64,000 nucleotides of DNA from Hyphomicrobiales bacterium (GTDB lineage: Bacteria; Pseudomonadota; Alphaproteobacteria; Rhizobiales; Beijerinckiaceae), in assembly GCA_019075865.1 (NCBI GenBank), contig JAGXAN010000001.1, forward strand, positions 310,001-374,000, read 5' to 3'. Positions 8,902-17,425 of the stretch are shown piece by piece (within the stretch, counting starts at the first letter, position 1; each line of letters opens with the position of its first letter). The notes under the pieces are model-generated. The model was given only the letters and a program-made list of their open reading frames with translations. It had not been told where the DNA came from and did not search any database. A program made the translations under genes and the position numbers.

Positions 8902-8946
8902 ATAGGTTTAACCTTAAAATTTAACCTTACTCATGCCTAAACCTAT
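8902..8946. promoter_or_regulatory. Nested direct and inverted repeats upstream of the beta-barrel protein gene
   Basis: TTTAACCTTA occurs twice in direct orientation (8907-8916 and 8920-8929, 13-base period). The whole is flanked by the inverted pair ATAGGTTTA (8902-8910) and TAAACCTAT (8938-8946). It lies 77-121 bases upstream of the gene's start, a plausible operator or promoter zone. The TTAACC half-sites look CtrA-like but are not at the canonical 7-base spacing, so regulator identity is open. Confidence 0.4.
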
Positions 8947-9035
8947 ATATTTCAATGGATTAGGCAGCAGACATCATTGCCTGCCCAAGCTCGGCCGAAG
9001 CATAATTTCGCAAATTGGCGTTGAAATTGCCTGAT

Positions 9036-9701
9036 TCAGCCCGCTATTTTCACGCCAAAGCATTGGCTCAGAAACTGGCCGCCATGCTGGAGTCCGCCGC
9101 CGTCAATGCCGTGACCAATGCCAACCGAAATATGGTATTGGCAATTCATGCCGGCCTTGCCGAGTTCTTCGCTGGCCATGAACAGGGCATCAATTGGAAT
9201 CACCTGATCCTGATCGCCATGAACCAGAAGTATCGGTGTCTCGCGGGCGCTGACTTCCGGCAGGTGCTCCGGGCCGACCAGCAGCCCGGAATAGCCCAGA
9301 ATGCCAGCCAGATTGCGACCGCGCCGCAGCCCGGTATGCAGGGCCATCATCGTGCCCTGGCTGAACCCGACCAGCGCCAGCGCCCGCTCATCGAGGCCAT
9401 GCTTGGCGAGTTCATCCGTGAGGAAGGCATCCAGTGCCGGCTGCGCTTTCGTCACCCCGGCCCAGCGCTCGCTCGGGTCACGCTGCGACAGCGCAAACCA
9501 TTGCCGCCCCATTGGCGACATGGCACATGGCTCGGGCGCGTTGGGCGCAACAAAAGCGGCATCGGGCAGCAATTGTGCCCATTGGCGACCGATTTCGATC
9601 AGGTCTTTGCCATCGGCACCATAGCCGTGCAAAAATACCACCAATTGCCGCGTTTTGCCAGATTTCGCCGCGATGCGCGGCCCGTCGATCTTTTGTGCCA
9701 T
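9036..9701 (-). CDS. Carboxylesterase / phospholipase, alpha/beta hydrolase (YpfH/EstB type)
   Basis: 221 residues, usual length for the family. The catalytic triad can be placed: Ser in GFSQG, Asp in HGDQDQVIP, His in GIGHGID near the C-terminus. The oxyanion-hole region VVFLHGYGADGKDL is well kept. These enzymes cleave short carboxylic esters or lysophospholipids in the cytoplasm; the physiological substrate is unknown. The next gene upstream on the same strand is the AlkA-like glycosylase, 78 bases away. Confidence 0.87.
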   Translation of the reverse strand: MAQKIDGPRIAAKSGKTRQLVVFLHGYGADGKDLIEIGRQWAQLLPDAAFVAPNAPEPCAMSPMGRQWFALSQRDPSERWAGVTKAQPALDAFLTDELAKHGLDERALALVGFSQGTMMALHTGLRRGRNLAGILGYSGLLVGPEHLPEVSARETPILLVHGDQDQVIPIDALFMASEELGKAGMNCQYHISVGIGHGIDGGGLQHGGQFLSQCFGVKIAG

Positions 9702-9779
9702 GAGAGGTGCGTTTCCCTGCCATTATTGTGGGACGATTCAATCGCGATGCAAACCATCCGCTTTGCCGCGCGTCAAGGT

Positions 9780-10496
9780 TTAATTGTCGGGGGCTTGCGC
9801 CATGGCGGCAAATTCCGTGCCCGATTTCACCGCCCCGTAATAAGCCCACACCAGCCGCGCCGCGACGCCGCGCCAGGGGTGCCAGCGCTGCGAAATCACC
9901 TCCAGCGCCTTGGCATTGGGGCGCTCGGGCAGATCGAGAGCCATGCGCACGCCCTCCTGCAAAGCCAGATCGCCGCTCGGCCAGGCATCCGGATGGCCAA
10001 GGCAGAACAACAGGAATATATGCGCCGTCCATGGCCCTATCCCCTTGATTTGCGTGAGCCGGTCATGGGCGGCATCGGCCTCCATATCGCCAAGGGTGGC
10101 GAGATCGAGCTTGTCGTGCAGGATCGCGTCGCACAGGGCCCGCAGGCACTTTATTTTGGGGCTGGAGAGGCCGCATTGGCGCAAATCCGCCTCGCTCGCA
10201 TCGGCGATGGCGCTGGCTTCGAGGGGGTCGAAACGGGCGCTTACCCGCGCAAAAATCGACCGTGCACTGGCCACCGAAACCTGTTGCGAAACAATGATCG
10301 CCACCATGCCGGCAAAGCCGGGCGCGCGCTGGCGCAGCGGTGGTGGCCCGGCGCGGTCATGCATCATGCCAATCAATTCCGGATCGAGCGCTTTCAATTG
10401 AACGAACGCCTGTTCCAGTGCATCCTCGCAATCAATGCGGTGCAAATGGCGACGTTTGGGGGTGGACTTTGCCATCGGCTTCGCAGATTTTGACAC
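9780..10496 (-). CDS. DNA-3-methyladenine glycosylase II-like (HhH-GPD base excision repair)
   Basis: 238 residues. Contains an HhH-GPD domain: the hairpin-helix-hairpin in LTQIKGIGPWTAHIFLL, followed by the catalytic Asp in WPSGDLALQEG. IIVSQQVSVASA is the usual helix before it. There is no 4Fe-4S cysteine cluster, which fits the AlkA group rather than Nth or MutY. It removes alkylated purines from DNA. It lacks the N-terminal AlkA_N domain of E. coli AlkA and is the shorter form. Divergent from gluQ with 35 bases between starts. Confidence 0.87.
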   Translation of the reverse strand: MSKSAKPMAKSTPKRRHLHRIDCEDALEQAFVQLKALDPELIGMMHDRAGPPPLRQRAPGFAGMVAIIVSQQVSVASARSIFARVSARFDPLEASAIADASEADLRQCGLSSPKIKCLRALCDAILHDKLDLATLGDMEADAAHDRLTQIKGIGPWTAHIFLLFCLGHPDAWPSGDLALQEGVRMALDLPERPNAKALEVISQRWHPWRGVAARLVWAYYGAVKSGTEFAAMAQAPDN

Positions 10497-10531
10497 GGGA
10501 CAATTCCTTGGATCAGCAGGAGCAAAGCTGA

Positions 10532-11398
10532 ATGCGCGCGCAAAAGCAAAGTATATTTCGCTTTGCCCCCTCGCCCAACGGTTATCTGCATCTGGGCCAT
10601 GCGCGCTCGGCCCTGCTCAATCAGGAAATAGCCGCCCAAACCCATGGCAAGCTGTTATTGCGCATGGAAAATCTGGATGAATTGCGCTGCCGCACCGATT
10701 ATGAAACCGCGATCATGGAAGATTTGGCCTGGCTTGGCGTTAGCTGGCAATTGCCGGTGCGGCGCCAGTCCGAGCATATCGACACTTATGATGCCGGCCT
10801 CGGGCAATTGCGGGCGCGCGGCTTGCTCTATCCCTGCTTTTGCTCGCGGCAAGACGTAGCCAAAGCGGTCGCTGGCCGCGCCAATTGGCCGTGTGATCCC
10901 GATGGCAGCCCGCTCTATCCGGGCACCTGCCGCCACCTTTCCCTGCGCGAGCAGCAGGCCCGCGCCCGCGATGTTGTCGCTCCCGCCTATCGCCTCGATA
11001 TCGCCCAAGCGATCAAACTCGTGCCGCAGCGGCCAGAATGGCACGAATATGGACCTGATGGCGTTCTCAAAACCGTGGCGGCAGATCCGGCGCAATGGGG
11101 GGATGTGATTCTGGCACGCAAGGATATTCCCGCCTCCTATCATCTGGCCGTCGTGCTGGATGACTATTTGCAGGGTGTCACCCATGTGGTGCGGGGCCAA
11201 GATCTTTTTGCCGCAACCAGCCTGCATCGGCTGTTGCAGGAATTGTTTGATTACCCCGCCCCCGATTATTTCCATCACACTTTGCTGTATGATGTCGCCG
11301 GACGTAAGTTGGCGAAAAGCATTGGTGCCAAATCCCTGTGGCAGTTTCGGGCCGAACATTACACCAAAGAGGATATTATTCGCATGGCGCTGGCGTGA
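10532..11398 (+). CDS. gluQ: Glutamyl-Q tRNA(Asp) synthetase
   Basis: 288 residues, a truncated GluRS catalytic core without an anticodon-binding domain, as expected for GluQ, which attaches glutamate to queuosine in tRNA-Asp. The class I signatures are FAPSPNGYLHLGHA (HIGH-like) and GRKLAKS (KMSKS-like). The zinc-site cysteines are in LYPCFCSR and YPGTCRH. Short intergenic spacing to the divergent glycosylase gene leaves room for a compact promoter only. Confidence 0.93.
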   Translation: MRAQKQSIFRFAPSPNGYLHLGHARSALLNQEIAAQTHGKLLLRMENLDELRCRTDYETAIMEDLAWLGVSWQLPVRRQSEHIDTYDAGLGQLRARGLLYPCFCSRQDVAKAVAGRANWPCDPDGSPLYPGTCRHLSLREQQARARDVVAPAYRLDIAQAIKLVPQRPEWHEYGPDGVLKTVAADPAQWGDVILARKDIPASYHLAVVLDDYLQGVTHVVRGQDLFAATSLHRLLQELFDYPAPDYFHHTLLYDVAGRKLAKSIGAKSLWQFRAEHYTKEDIIRMALA

Positions 11399-11505
11399 CC
11401 GGCATTTGCCAGATTGTAAATTGTGCGAATCGCGATCAAATTGGCATCTCATCCGCGCGGCAGCGTGCCAGTGAAATCCAAGTTGCCTTCCCAGGATTAC
11501 CGTCC

Positions 11506-12507
11506 GTGAATTTTCCCACCCCCCTCCTCGTATGCGACATTGGCGGCACCAATGTGCGCATTGCCCGGCTTGACCAACCCGATGCGCCATTGAGCGCGCC
11601 GGTATTCCTGCAAACCAAAGCCCATGCCAATCTGGATGCGGCCGTGTTGGCGACGGGCGATTTTGCCCAAGGCGTTCGCGCCCTTGTGGCTTGTGGTGCC
11701 GGGCCGGTGATCGGTCGCAAATTGCAGCTCACCAACGCGCCTTGGCTGATTGATGGCGCGCAAATCGCCGCGAAACTGGGATTGGCGCAAGGCCTGCTCC
11801 TCAATGATTTCGAGGCTTTGGCACTGTCGCTACCGGTCATTGCCAATGCCGATTGTCAGGTCATCATTGACGCTGCCGCTGTCGCAAGCGGCCCGCAATT
11901 GATTCTCGGGCCGGGCACTGGCCTTGGCATTGGCGCGCTGATAAAGGCGGGGGGGCGCTATTATCCGCTTTCCAGCGAGGCTTGCCACATTGATTTCGGG
12001 CCTTTGGGGACGGAGCAAGAAGCGTTTTGGCCGCATCTCACCCGCGAATTTGGCCGCGTCAGCACTGAAAGCGTGATGTCGGGGCGCGGGCTCATGAACC
12101 TGCACCAGGCGCGTCTGCAAGCCAGGGGCTTGCCGCCAGACCCGATGCAGCCCGATGCTTTCAGCGCAATTGCTGCGCGCGATCCAGCCAGCGAAGCTGC
12201 GGCCAGCGTGCGCATGTTCTGGCAGCTCATCGCCCGCTTTGCCGGGGACATGGCCATTACCTTCATGGCGACCGGCGGGGTCACGCTGGCGGGTGGGGTG
12301 TTGCCGCGCCTGCTCGCTGGCCTCGATGGCGCAGCTTTCGCCAAAGCCTTCCGCTTCAAGGGGCCGGCCACGCCGGTGGCAAGCCAGATTGGGGTGCGGC
12401 TGATCACCGCCCCCGATCGCGTGCTGAAAGGCATGGCGGCCATTGCCACCGCGCCGGAGCTTTATGGCATCGACTATTCGACGCGTGCCTGGCATTTAAT
12501 CGGCTGA
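11506..12507 (+). CDS. glk: Glucokinase (Glk family)
   Basis: 333 residues, matching bacterial Glk (320-340). Phosphorylates glucose to glucose-6-phosphate. The ATP-binding phosphate-1 motif VCDIGGTNVRIA is at the N-terminus, LLNDFEALALSLP in the middle, and LGPGTGLGIGAL is the second glycine-rich motif. It lacks the ROK-family zinc motif. I chose GTG 11506, since upstream in-frame sequence overlaps gluQ and has no similarity; AGGATT lies 8 bases upstream. With eda at 56 kb this fits an Entner-Doudoroff route for glucose. Confidence 0.88.
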   Translation: MNFPTPLLVCDIGGTNVRIARLDQPDAPLSAPVFLQTKAHANLDAAVLATGDFAQGVRALVACGAGPVIGRKLQLTNAPWLIDGAQIAAKLGLAQGLLLNDFEALALSLPVIANADCQVIIDAAAVASGPQLILGPGTGLGIGALIKAGGRYYPLSSEACHIDFGPLGTEQEAFWPHLTREFGRVSTESVMSGRGLMNLHQARLQARGLPPDPMQPDAFSAIAARDPASEAAASVRMFWQLIARFAGDMAITFMATGGVTLAGGVLPRLLAGLDGAAFAKAFRFKGPATPVASQIGVRLITAPDRVLKGMAAIATAPELYGIDYSTRAWHLIG

Positions 12508-12656
12508 ACAGCTTTTAGTGGGTTGATCCACTTGCAAAACTCACCGGCCCGATTGACTTCGCGCGCACACACCGTCATTGATGCGCCCGCTTTTGCATGA
12601 ACTTTTGGCCCGACCGCAAGGTCTGCGAGCCGCAACTTAAGGAAATGCGTCACATC

Positions 12657-13895
12657 ATGTCACGTTTGGTGATGAAATTTGGTGGCACCTCGGTTGCCAA
12701 TATCGAGCGCATCCGCAATGTCGCGCAGCATGTGAAACGCGAGGTGGACGCAGGCCATCAGGTGGCGGTCGTGGTTTCCGCGATGTCGGGCAAGACCAAT
12801 GAACTGGTGGCCTGGTGCCGCGAAGCGTCGCCCCTGCACGATGCGCGCGAATATGATGCGGTTGTGGCATCGGGTGAGACGGTTACCGCCGGACTGCTGG
12901 CGATCGCGCTGCAAGACATTGGCATTCAGGCGCGCTCCTGGCAGGGCTGGCAAATCCCGATTCTCACATCGGATGCGCATGGCTCGGCCCGCATTGAAAG
13001 CATCCATGGCGATGAGATCGTCAAGCGCTTCACCGAGCGCAAGGAAGTGGCGGTCATCGCCGGCTTTCAGGGGATTCACGCGCCCACGGGCCGCATCACC
13101 ACATTGGGTCGGGGCGGTTCGGACACCAGCGCTGTGGCGATAGCCGCGGCGATCAAGGCAGATCGTTGCGATATCTACACCGATGTCGATGGCGTTTACA
13201 CGACGGACCCGCGGGTTGTGCCCAAGGCGCGCCGCCTAGAGCGCGTGGCTTTTGAAGAAATGCTGGAAATGGCCTCGCTCGGGGCCAAGGTATTACAGGT
13301 GCGCTCGGTGGAAGTGGCCATGGTGCACAAGGTGAAAACCTTTGTGCGCTCGTCATTTGATGACCCGGCCAATCCACAGCCCGGCACGTTGATTTGCGAT
13401 GAGGAGGATATTTTGGAACAACAGGTCGTAACCGGCATCGCTTTTGCGCGGGATGAAGCGCAGATCACTCTGCGCCGCGTCTCGGACAAGCCGGGCGTCG
13501 CCGCTGCCATATTCATGCCGCTGGCCGAGGCCAACATCAACGTCGACATGATCATTCAAGTTGTTTCGGATGACACGACCACCACTGATCTGACTTTCAC
13601 GGTTCCGGCGATTGATTTCGAGCGTGCCAAGGGCGTGCTGGAGAAAGCCCGCAGTGAAATCGGCTTTGCCAGCATTCAGGGTGCCATGGATCTGGTGAAA
13701 GTCTCGGCGATTGGCATTGGCATGCGCAGCCACGCTGGCGTCGCCGCCCGCGCCTTCAAGGCTTTGGCCGAAAAAGGCATCAACATCCGCGCCATCACCA
13801 CCTCGGAAATCAAATTCTCGGTTTTGATCGACGCGGCCTACACGGAATTGGCCGTGCGCACCCTGCACAGCCTTTATGGGCTGGACAAGGCCTGA
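12657..13895 (+). CDS. lysC: Aspartate kinase
   Basis: 412 residues. First enzyme of the aspartate family (Lys, Met, Thr, DAP). The N-terminal MKFGGTSVAN is the catalytic start, GRGGSDTSAVA the ATP site, and TDVDGVYTTDPR the nucleotide loop. Two C-terminal ACT domains (about residues 265-405) should bind allosteric amino acids. Start ATG 12657 gives the MSRLVMKFGG form common in alphaproteobacteria; an in-frame ATG four codons earlier sits too close to AAGGA. Works upstream of dapB, dapF and metZ found elsewhere in this window. Confidence 0.95.
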   Translation: MSRLVMKFGGTSVANIERIRNVAQHVKREVDAGHQVAVVVSAMSGKTNELVAWCREASPLHDAREYDAVVASGETVTAGLLAIALQDIGIQARSWQGWQIPILTSDAHGSARIESIHGDEIVKRFTERKEVAVIAGFQGIHAPTGRITTLGRGGSDTSAVAIAAAIKADRCDIYTDVDGVYTTDPRVVPKARRLERVAFEEMLEMASLGAKVLQVRSVEVAMVHKVKTFVRSSFDDPANPQPGTLICDEEDILEQQVVTGIAFARDEAQITLRRVSDKPGVAAAIFMPLAEANINVDMIIQVVSDDTTTTDLTFTVPAIDFERAKGVLEKARSEIGFASIQGAMDLVKVSAIGIGMRSHAGVAARAFKALAEKGINIRAITTSEIKFSVLIDAAYTELAVRTLHSLYGLDKA

Positions 13896-13975
13896 ACGGC
13901 ACCCTCTGGAGCCGTGCCTTGGGCATGGCAGCCGCCCCTTCACAAAGGTGAAGCGAACTGTATGCTGATCCCATG

Positions 13976-14005
13976 CACGGGAGGCATACCCACGGGAGGC
14001 ATACC
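13976..14005 (+). repeat. Perfect 15-bp tandem duplication containing the amidase ribosome-binding site
   Basis: CACGGGAGGCATACC occurs twice back to back (13976-13990 and 13991-14005), and ATG follows at 14006. Each copy holds a GGGAGG Shine-Dalgarno. The duplication is a multiple of three, so an upstream ATG at 13973 stays in frame through both units. Confidence 0.9.
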
Positions 14006-15433
14006 ATGGCGCGGATCCAGAATTTTGACGAATATGACGCCCTTGGGCTGGCCGCGCTGGTCGCCAGCAAAGAGGTAACCCCGGCTGAATTGCTGGACGA
14101 GGCGATCCTTCGGCTGGAGAGTGTTGAGCCGCAAATCAACGCCGTGCCCATCCGCCACGATGATTTCGCCAGGGATCAGATCCAGCGCGGGCTTCCGGTG
14201 GGGCGATTTCACGGCGTGCCATTCCTTTTGAAGGATTTGACGATCCTGAATGGCACCGTCACCACTTTTGGTTCTCGGGCCTTTAAGGGAAATGTTGCCG
14301 ATCATTCCTCGACGCTTGCCACCCGCTATCTGGAAGCGGGTTTGAGTATATTTGGCAAAACCGCCTCGCCTGAATTTGGCCTCAACCTCACCACCGAGCC
14401 GGTGCTCTATGGCCCCACCCGCAACCCCTGGAATCTCGATCATTCGCCGGGCGGCTCCTCGGGTGGCGCGGCGGCTGTGGTGGCAGCAAGGGTTCTGCCA
14501 ATGGCCCATGCCACCGATGGCGGCGGCTCGATTCGCGTGCCCGCTGCCTGCTGCGGCCTGTTTGGCCTCAAGCCGAGCCGCGCCCGCACGCCGCTGGGGC
14601 CCGATCGCATGGAAGGCTGGGCGGGCATGAGTTGCGCCCATGCCGTGTCGATCAGCGTGCGTGACAGCGCCGCACTGTTGGATGTAACGCATGGCCCGGA
14701 GCTTGGCAGTCCCTATCATGCGCCGCCACCGCCGCGGCCCTATCTGGAAGAAGTTTCGCGCCTTCCCGGCCAATTGCGCGTGGCTTTTTGCGCCCACCAT
14801 CCGGACGGCTCGGCCATTGACCCGGAGGTTGCAACCGCCGTGCGCGACAGCGCTCGCCTGCTGGAAAGCCTCGGCCATTTTGTCGAGGAGCGCGCGCCCG
14901 ATATTGCCCTGAATATGGGCGCTGCGATGGAGACCATCCTTGGGAGCAATATCGAAGATCTGTCGCGCATCCGGGGCAAGGCGCTGGGGCGTGAACTTGG
15001 GCCCGAAGATCTGGAATTCTTCACACTTGCGGTTCGCGCGATTGGTGCCAAGACGCTTGGGGCCGATTATGCCGCCGCCACCGCCACGCTTCACGCTTTT
15101 GGCCGCCAGATGGCTTTGTTTTTTAACGACATCGACATATTCCTCACGCCAACCTTATGTGCCCCGCCCCTGAAACTTGGGCAACTCAACATGATGAGCC
15201 AGGACGTTGCCGCCTATCTGCAGCTTTCCCGGCGCTATTGCCCATGGACGGCCATGGCCAATTTCTCCGGGCAACCGGCGATGTCGGTTCCGCTGGCATG
15301 GAGCGCCGCCGGTCTGCCCCTCGGCATGATGTTCAGCGCCCGGTTTGGCGAAGAAGGCCTGCTGTTTCGCCTGGCCGGCCAATTGGAGCAGGCCCGCCCC
15401 TGGAAAGACCGCAAGCCGCCGGTTTGCGCCTGA
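14006..15433 (+). CDS. Amidase (amidase signature family)
   Basis: 475 residues. Contains the Ser-cisSer-Lys triad: Lys in VPFLLKDL, the Gly/Ser-rich signature SPGGSSGGAAA with the cis-Ser, and the nucleophile Ser in DGGGSIRVPA. Substrates range from aryl amides to 6-aminohexanoate-type compounds and GatA-like targets; this one has no gatB or gatC neighbours and is shorter on Gly-rich features than GatA, so a catabolic amidase is more likely. I start at ATG 14006 behind the duplicated ribosome-binding site. Confidence 0.86.
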   Translation: MARIQNFDEYDALGLAALVASKEVTPAELLDEAILRLESVEPQINAVPIRHDDFARDQIQRGLPVGRFHGVPFLLKDLTILNGTVTTFGSRAFKGNVADHSSTLATRYLEAGLSIFGKTASPEFGLNLTTEPVLYGPTRNPWNLDHSPGGSSGGAAAVVAARVLPMAHATDGGGSIRVPAACCGLFGLKPSRARTPLGPDRMEGWAGMSCAHAVSISVRDSAALLDVTHGPELGSPYHAPPPPRPYLEEVSRLPGQLRVAFCAHHPDGSAIDPEVATAVRDSARLLESLGHFVEERAPDIALNMGAAMETILGSNIEDLSRIRGKALGRELGPEDLEFFTLAVRAIGAKTLGADYAAATATLHAFGRQMALFFNDIDIFLTPTLCAPPLKLGQLNMMSQDVAAYLQLSRRYCPWTAMANFSGQPAMSVPLAWSAAGLPLGMMFSARFGEEGLLFRLAGQLEQARPWKDRKPPVCA

Positions 15434-15712
15434 CGCGCCCGCCCGCATCGCATTTTGTGCCATAAGCCATTGACCTTGCCTTGCTTTGGTATATCTGCAA
15501 GCAATAGTCGCAAGAGACAAACGCCCCTGCAAAACCCGCTTGTTGGCTGGCCATTCCTCCAGCATCCTGTAACCTCGTGTTCTTGCGCCGTCAGCCCGCC
15601 ATCGCTTACCTTGGCTCCCGAAGCTAAAGAGGCGAGCGAACCGTTGACGGGTTCGTTGACCCGCCCGCGCCATCCTTGGGCGCACCTGCAAGAATGAAAA
15701 TGAGATCCCCGC

Positions 15713-16048
15713 ATGCTCACCCTTATTTTGCTCATTCTTTCCAATCTTTTCATGACCACGGCCTGGTACTGGCATTTGAAAGACGGGATGGACAAGCCCT
15801 TGTTTCTGGTCATTTTGATTTCCTGGGGCATTGCCTTTGCCGAATATTGTTTGGCGGTTCCGGCCAACCGTTACGGCTTTGCCAGTGGCTGGAGCGCCGG
15901 GCAGCTCAAAATCCTGCAAGAGGCGATCGCGCTGATTGTCTTTGGCCTGTTTATGATTTTTTTCCTGAACGAGCCGTTGCACTGGCGTCATCTGGCCGCC
16001 TTCACCTGCATTATGGCGGCGGTCGGCTTCATGTTTATCGGCAAGTGA
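15713..16048 (+). CDS. DUF486 (DMT-like) small integral membrane protein
   Basis: 111 residues with four predicted transmembrane segments (about residues 3-20, 27-46, 68-86 and 91-109). Matches the DUF486/COG3169 pattern: TTAWYWHLK near the start, a SWGIAFAEYCLAVPANR segment and LKILQEAIALIVF. Distantly related to small multidrug/DMT transporters; the substrate is unknown. Its stop codon lies inside a 12-base tandem repeat. Confidence 0.85.
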   Translation: MLTLILLILSNLFMTTAWYWHLKDGMDKPLFLVILISWGIAFAEYCLAVPANRYGFASGWSAGQLKILQEAIALIVFGLFMIFFLNEPLHWRHLAAFTCIMAAVGFMFIGK

Positions 16049-16087
16049 CTCGGCAAGTGACGCGGTAAGTGACGCGGTAAGCGGCTC
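16040..16087 (+). repeat. Four-unit 12-bp tandem repeat spanning the DUF486 stop codon
   Basis: Units GGCAAGTGACTC, GGCAAGTGACGC, GGTAAGTGACGC and GGTAAGCGGCTC run head to tail. The gene's TGA stop is in the first unit, and because the unit length is four codons, the second and third units repeat an in-frame Gly-Lys-stop. The fourth has lost the stop. Confidence 0.9.
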
Positions 16088-16151
16088 GCGCCGCGCAAGC
16101 TGATGAAAGCTAGGCGATTTTTGAACAATAACGATGTGAATATCGGGGATT

Positions 16152-16236
16152 TGGTGCCCTGGAGAGGACTCGAACCTCCACCTCTTGCAAGACTGGTACC
16201 TGAAACCAGCGCGTCTACCAATTCCGCCACCAGGGC
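16152..16236 (-). tRNA. tRNA-Leu (anticodon CAG)
   Basis: 85 bases with encoded CCA at 16152-16154. Acceptor stem GCCCTGG pairs with CCAGGGC and the discriminator is A. The anticodon arm is CTGGT-TTCAGGT-ACCAG with anticodon CAG. There is a long variable arm, as in class II leucine tRNAs, and the T-arm reads GGTTCGAGTCC. Confidence 0.96.
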
Positions 16237-16293
16237 ATGGGCCGTTGGTAAGGGCAGACGGCGGCCTTGTCAATTGCTTCACGAACAAGAGTT

Positions 16294-16307
16294 GTGATCG
16301 CGATCAA
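16294..16307. promoter_or_regulatory. FNR/CRP-type palindrome upstream of the NDUFA9-like gene
   Basis: GTGATCGCGATCAA matches the FNR-family consensus TTGAT-N4-ATCAA at all but the first base, with a perfect TGATCGCGATCA core. It lies 96 bases before the start of the complex I-associated gene and 58 bases from the tRNA-Leu 5' end. Could bind an Fnr/FixK-type regulator; site identity is inference. Confidence 0.4.
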
Positions 16308-16402
16308 TTAACTGCATTCGGCAGACGCATGGCTGATTCCACCTATACAAGCGCAGGCAGATTCGCGTAAACAGACCAGACAAAGCTGGAAATGAGGCGC
16401 GG

Positions 16403-17392
16403 ATGAGCAAGGGGCAACTGGTTACCGTTTTTGGTGGTTCGGGATTCGTTGGCCGCCATGTGGTGCGTGCATTGACGCGCGATGGCTGGCGCGTGCGGGT
16501 TGCGTCGCGGCGACCCGATCTGGCGTTTTACCTGCAACCTTTGGGGAGAACCGGGCAAACGCAGGCCGTGCAGGCCAATTTGCGTGATCCGGTTTCGGTT
16601 AGCGCGGCCTTGCGCGGTGCCAGCGCCGCCATCAATCTGGCTGGTATTCTCGCCCCAACCGGCGCACAGACTTTTGACGCAGTGCAGCACCTTGGCGCAC
16701 AAATTGTGGCCCAAGCGGTGAAAGCCGCAGGAATTGAGAAATTTGTCCATGTGTCCGCCATTGGTGCCGACATAAATTCAGCTTCTGCCTATGCCCGCAG
16801 CAAGGGCGAAGGGGAGGCCAGCGTGCACGAGGCGCTGCCATCGGCGGTTATTTTGCGCCCGTCGCTGGTTTTTGGCCCGGAAGATGATTTTTTCAACCGC
16901 TTCGCCGCGCTGGCGCGGATGTCGCCCGTCATGCCCCTGATTGGTGGCGGCAAGACCCTGTTTCAGCCGGTCTATGTCGGTGATCTGGCGCAAGCAGTGG
17001 CGTTGGCGGTTGCCGGCAATGCCAAAGCGGGCACCATTTACGAATTGGGCGGGCCGCAGCAGCGCGATTTTAGCTCGCTTTTGCATTATATTTGCGACGT
17101 CACCGGGCGTCACCGCCTGTTTGTGCCGCTGCCCTTTGGTGCCGCCAGACTTTTCGCGGGCGTGACCGAAATTGCGTCAAAGCTGTCGCTCGGGCTTTAC
17201 CCCAAAATGCTGACCATGACCCGGGATCAGGTATTGCTGCTACAGAGCGACAATATCGTCTCCAAGGCGGCGGAGAGCGAAGGCCGCACCTTGGCTGGCC
17301 TTGGCATCACCGCCGAAACCATAGAAGCGATTGTGCCAAGCTATCTGGCGCGTTTCCGCAAGTCTGGCGAGTTTTCAGCCGCCCAACCCTGA
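16403..17392 (+). CDS. NDUFA9-like complex I-associated NAD(P)-binding protein
   Basis: 329 residues. Atypical short-chain dehydrogenase/NmrA fold: VTVFGGSGFVGRHVVRAL binds the dinucleotide, KFVHVSAIGAD and AYARSKGEGE resemble the active-site strand and helix, and VYVGDLAQAVALAV is the usual C-terminal half landmark. This is the bacterial homologue of the mitochondrial complex I subunit NDUFA9, an accessory factor of NADH:quinone oxidoreductase. The nuo genes are not in the window. An FNR-like box lies upstream. matB follows after 33 bases. Confidence 0.87.
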   Translation: MSKGQLVTVFGGSGFVGRHVVRALTRDGWRVRVASRRPDLAFYLQPLGRTGQTQAVQANLRDPVSVSAALRGASAAINLAGILAPTGAQTFDAVQHLGAQIVAQAVKAAGIEKFVHVSAIGADINSASAYARSKGEGEASVHEALPSAVILRPSLVFGPEDDFFNRFAALARMSPVMPLIGGGKTLFQPVYVGDLAQAVALAVAGNAKAGTIYELGGPQQRDFSSLLHYICDVTGRHRLFVPLPFGAARLFAGVTEIASKLSLGLYPKMLTMTRDQVLLLQSDNIVSKAAESEGRTLAGLGITAETIEAIVPSYLARFRKSGEFSAAQP

Positions 17393-17425
17393 GCCTTTCG
17401 GGCGCGTAACCATCTGGAGCATTCA

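Noticed and set aside
12517-12532. AGTGG...CCACT hairpin after glk as terminator
   Set aside because: Only five base pairs and no U-run.
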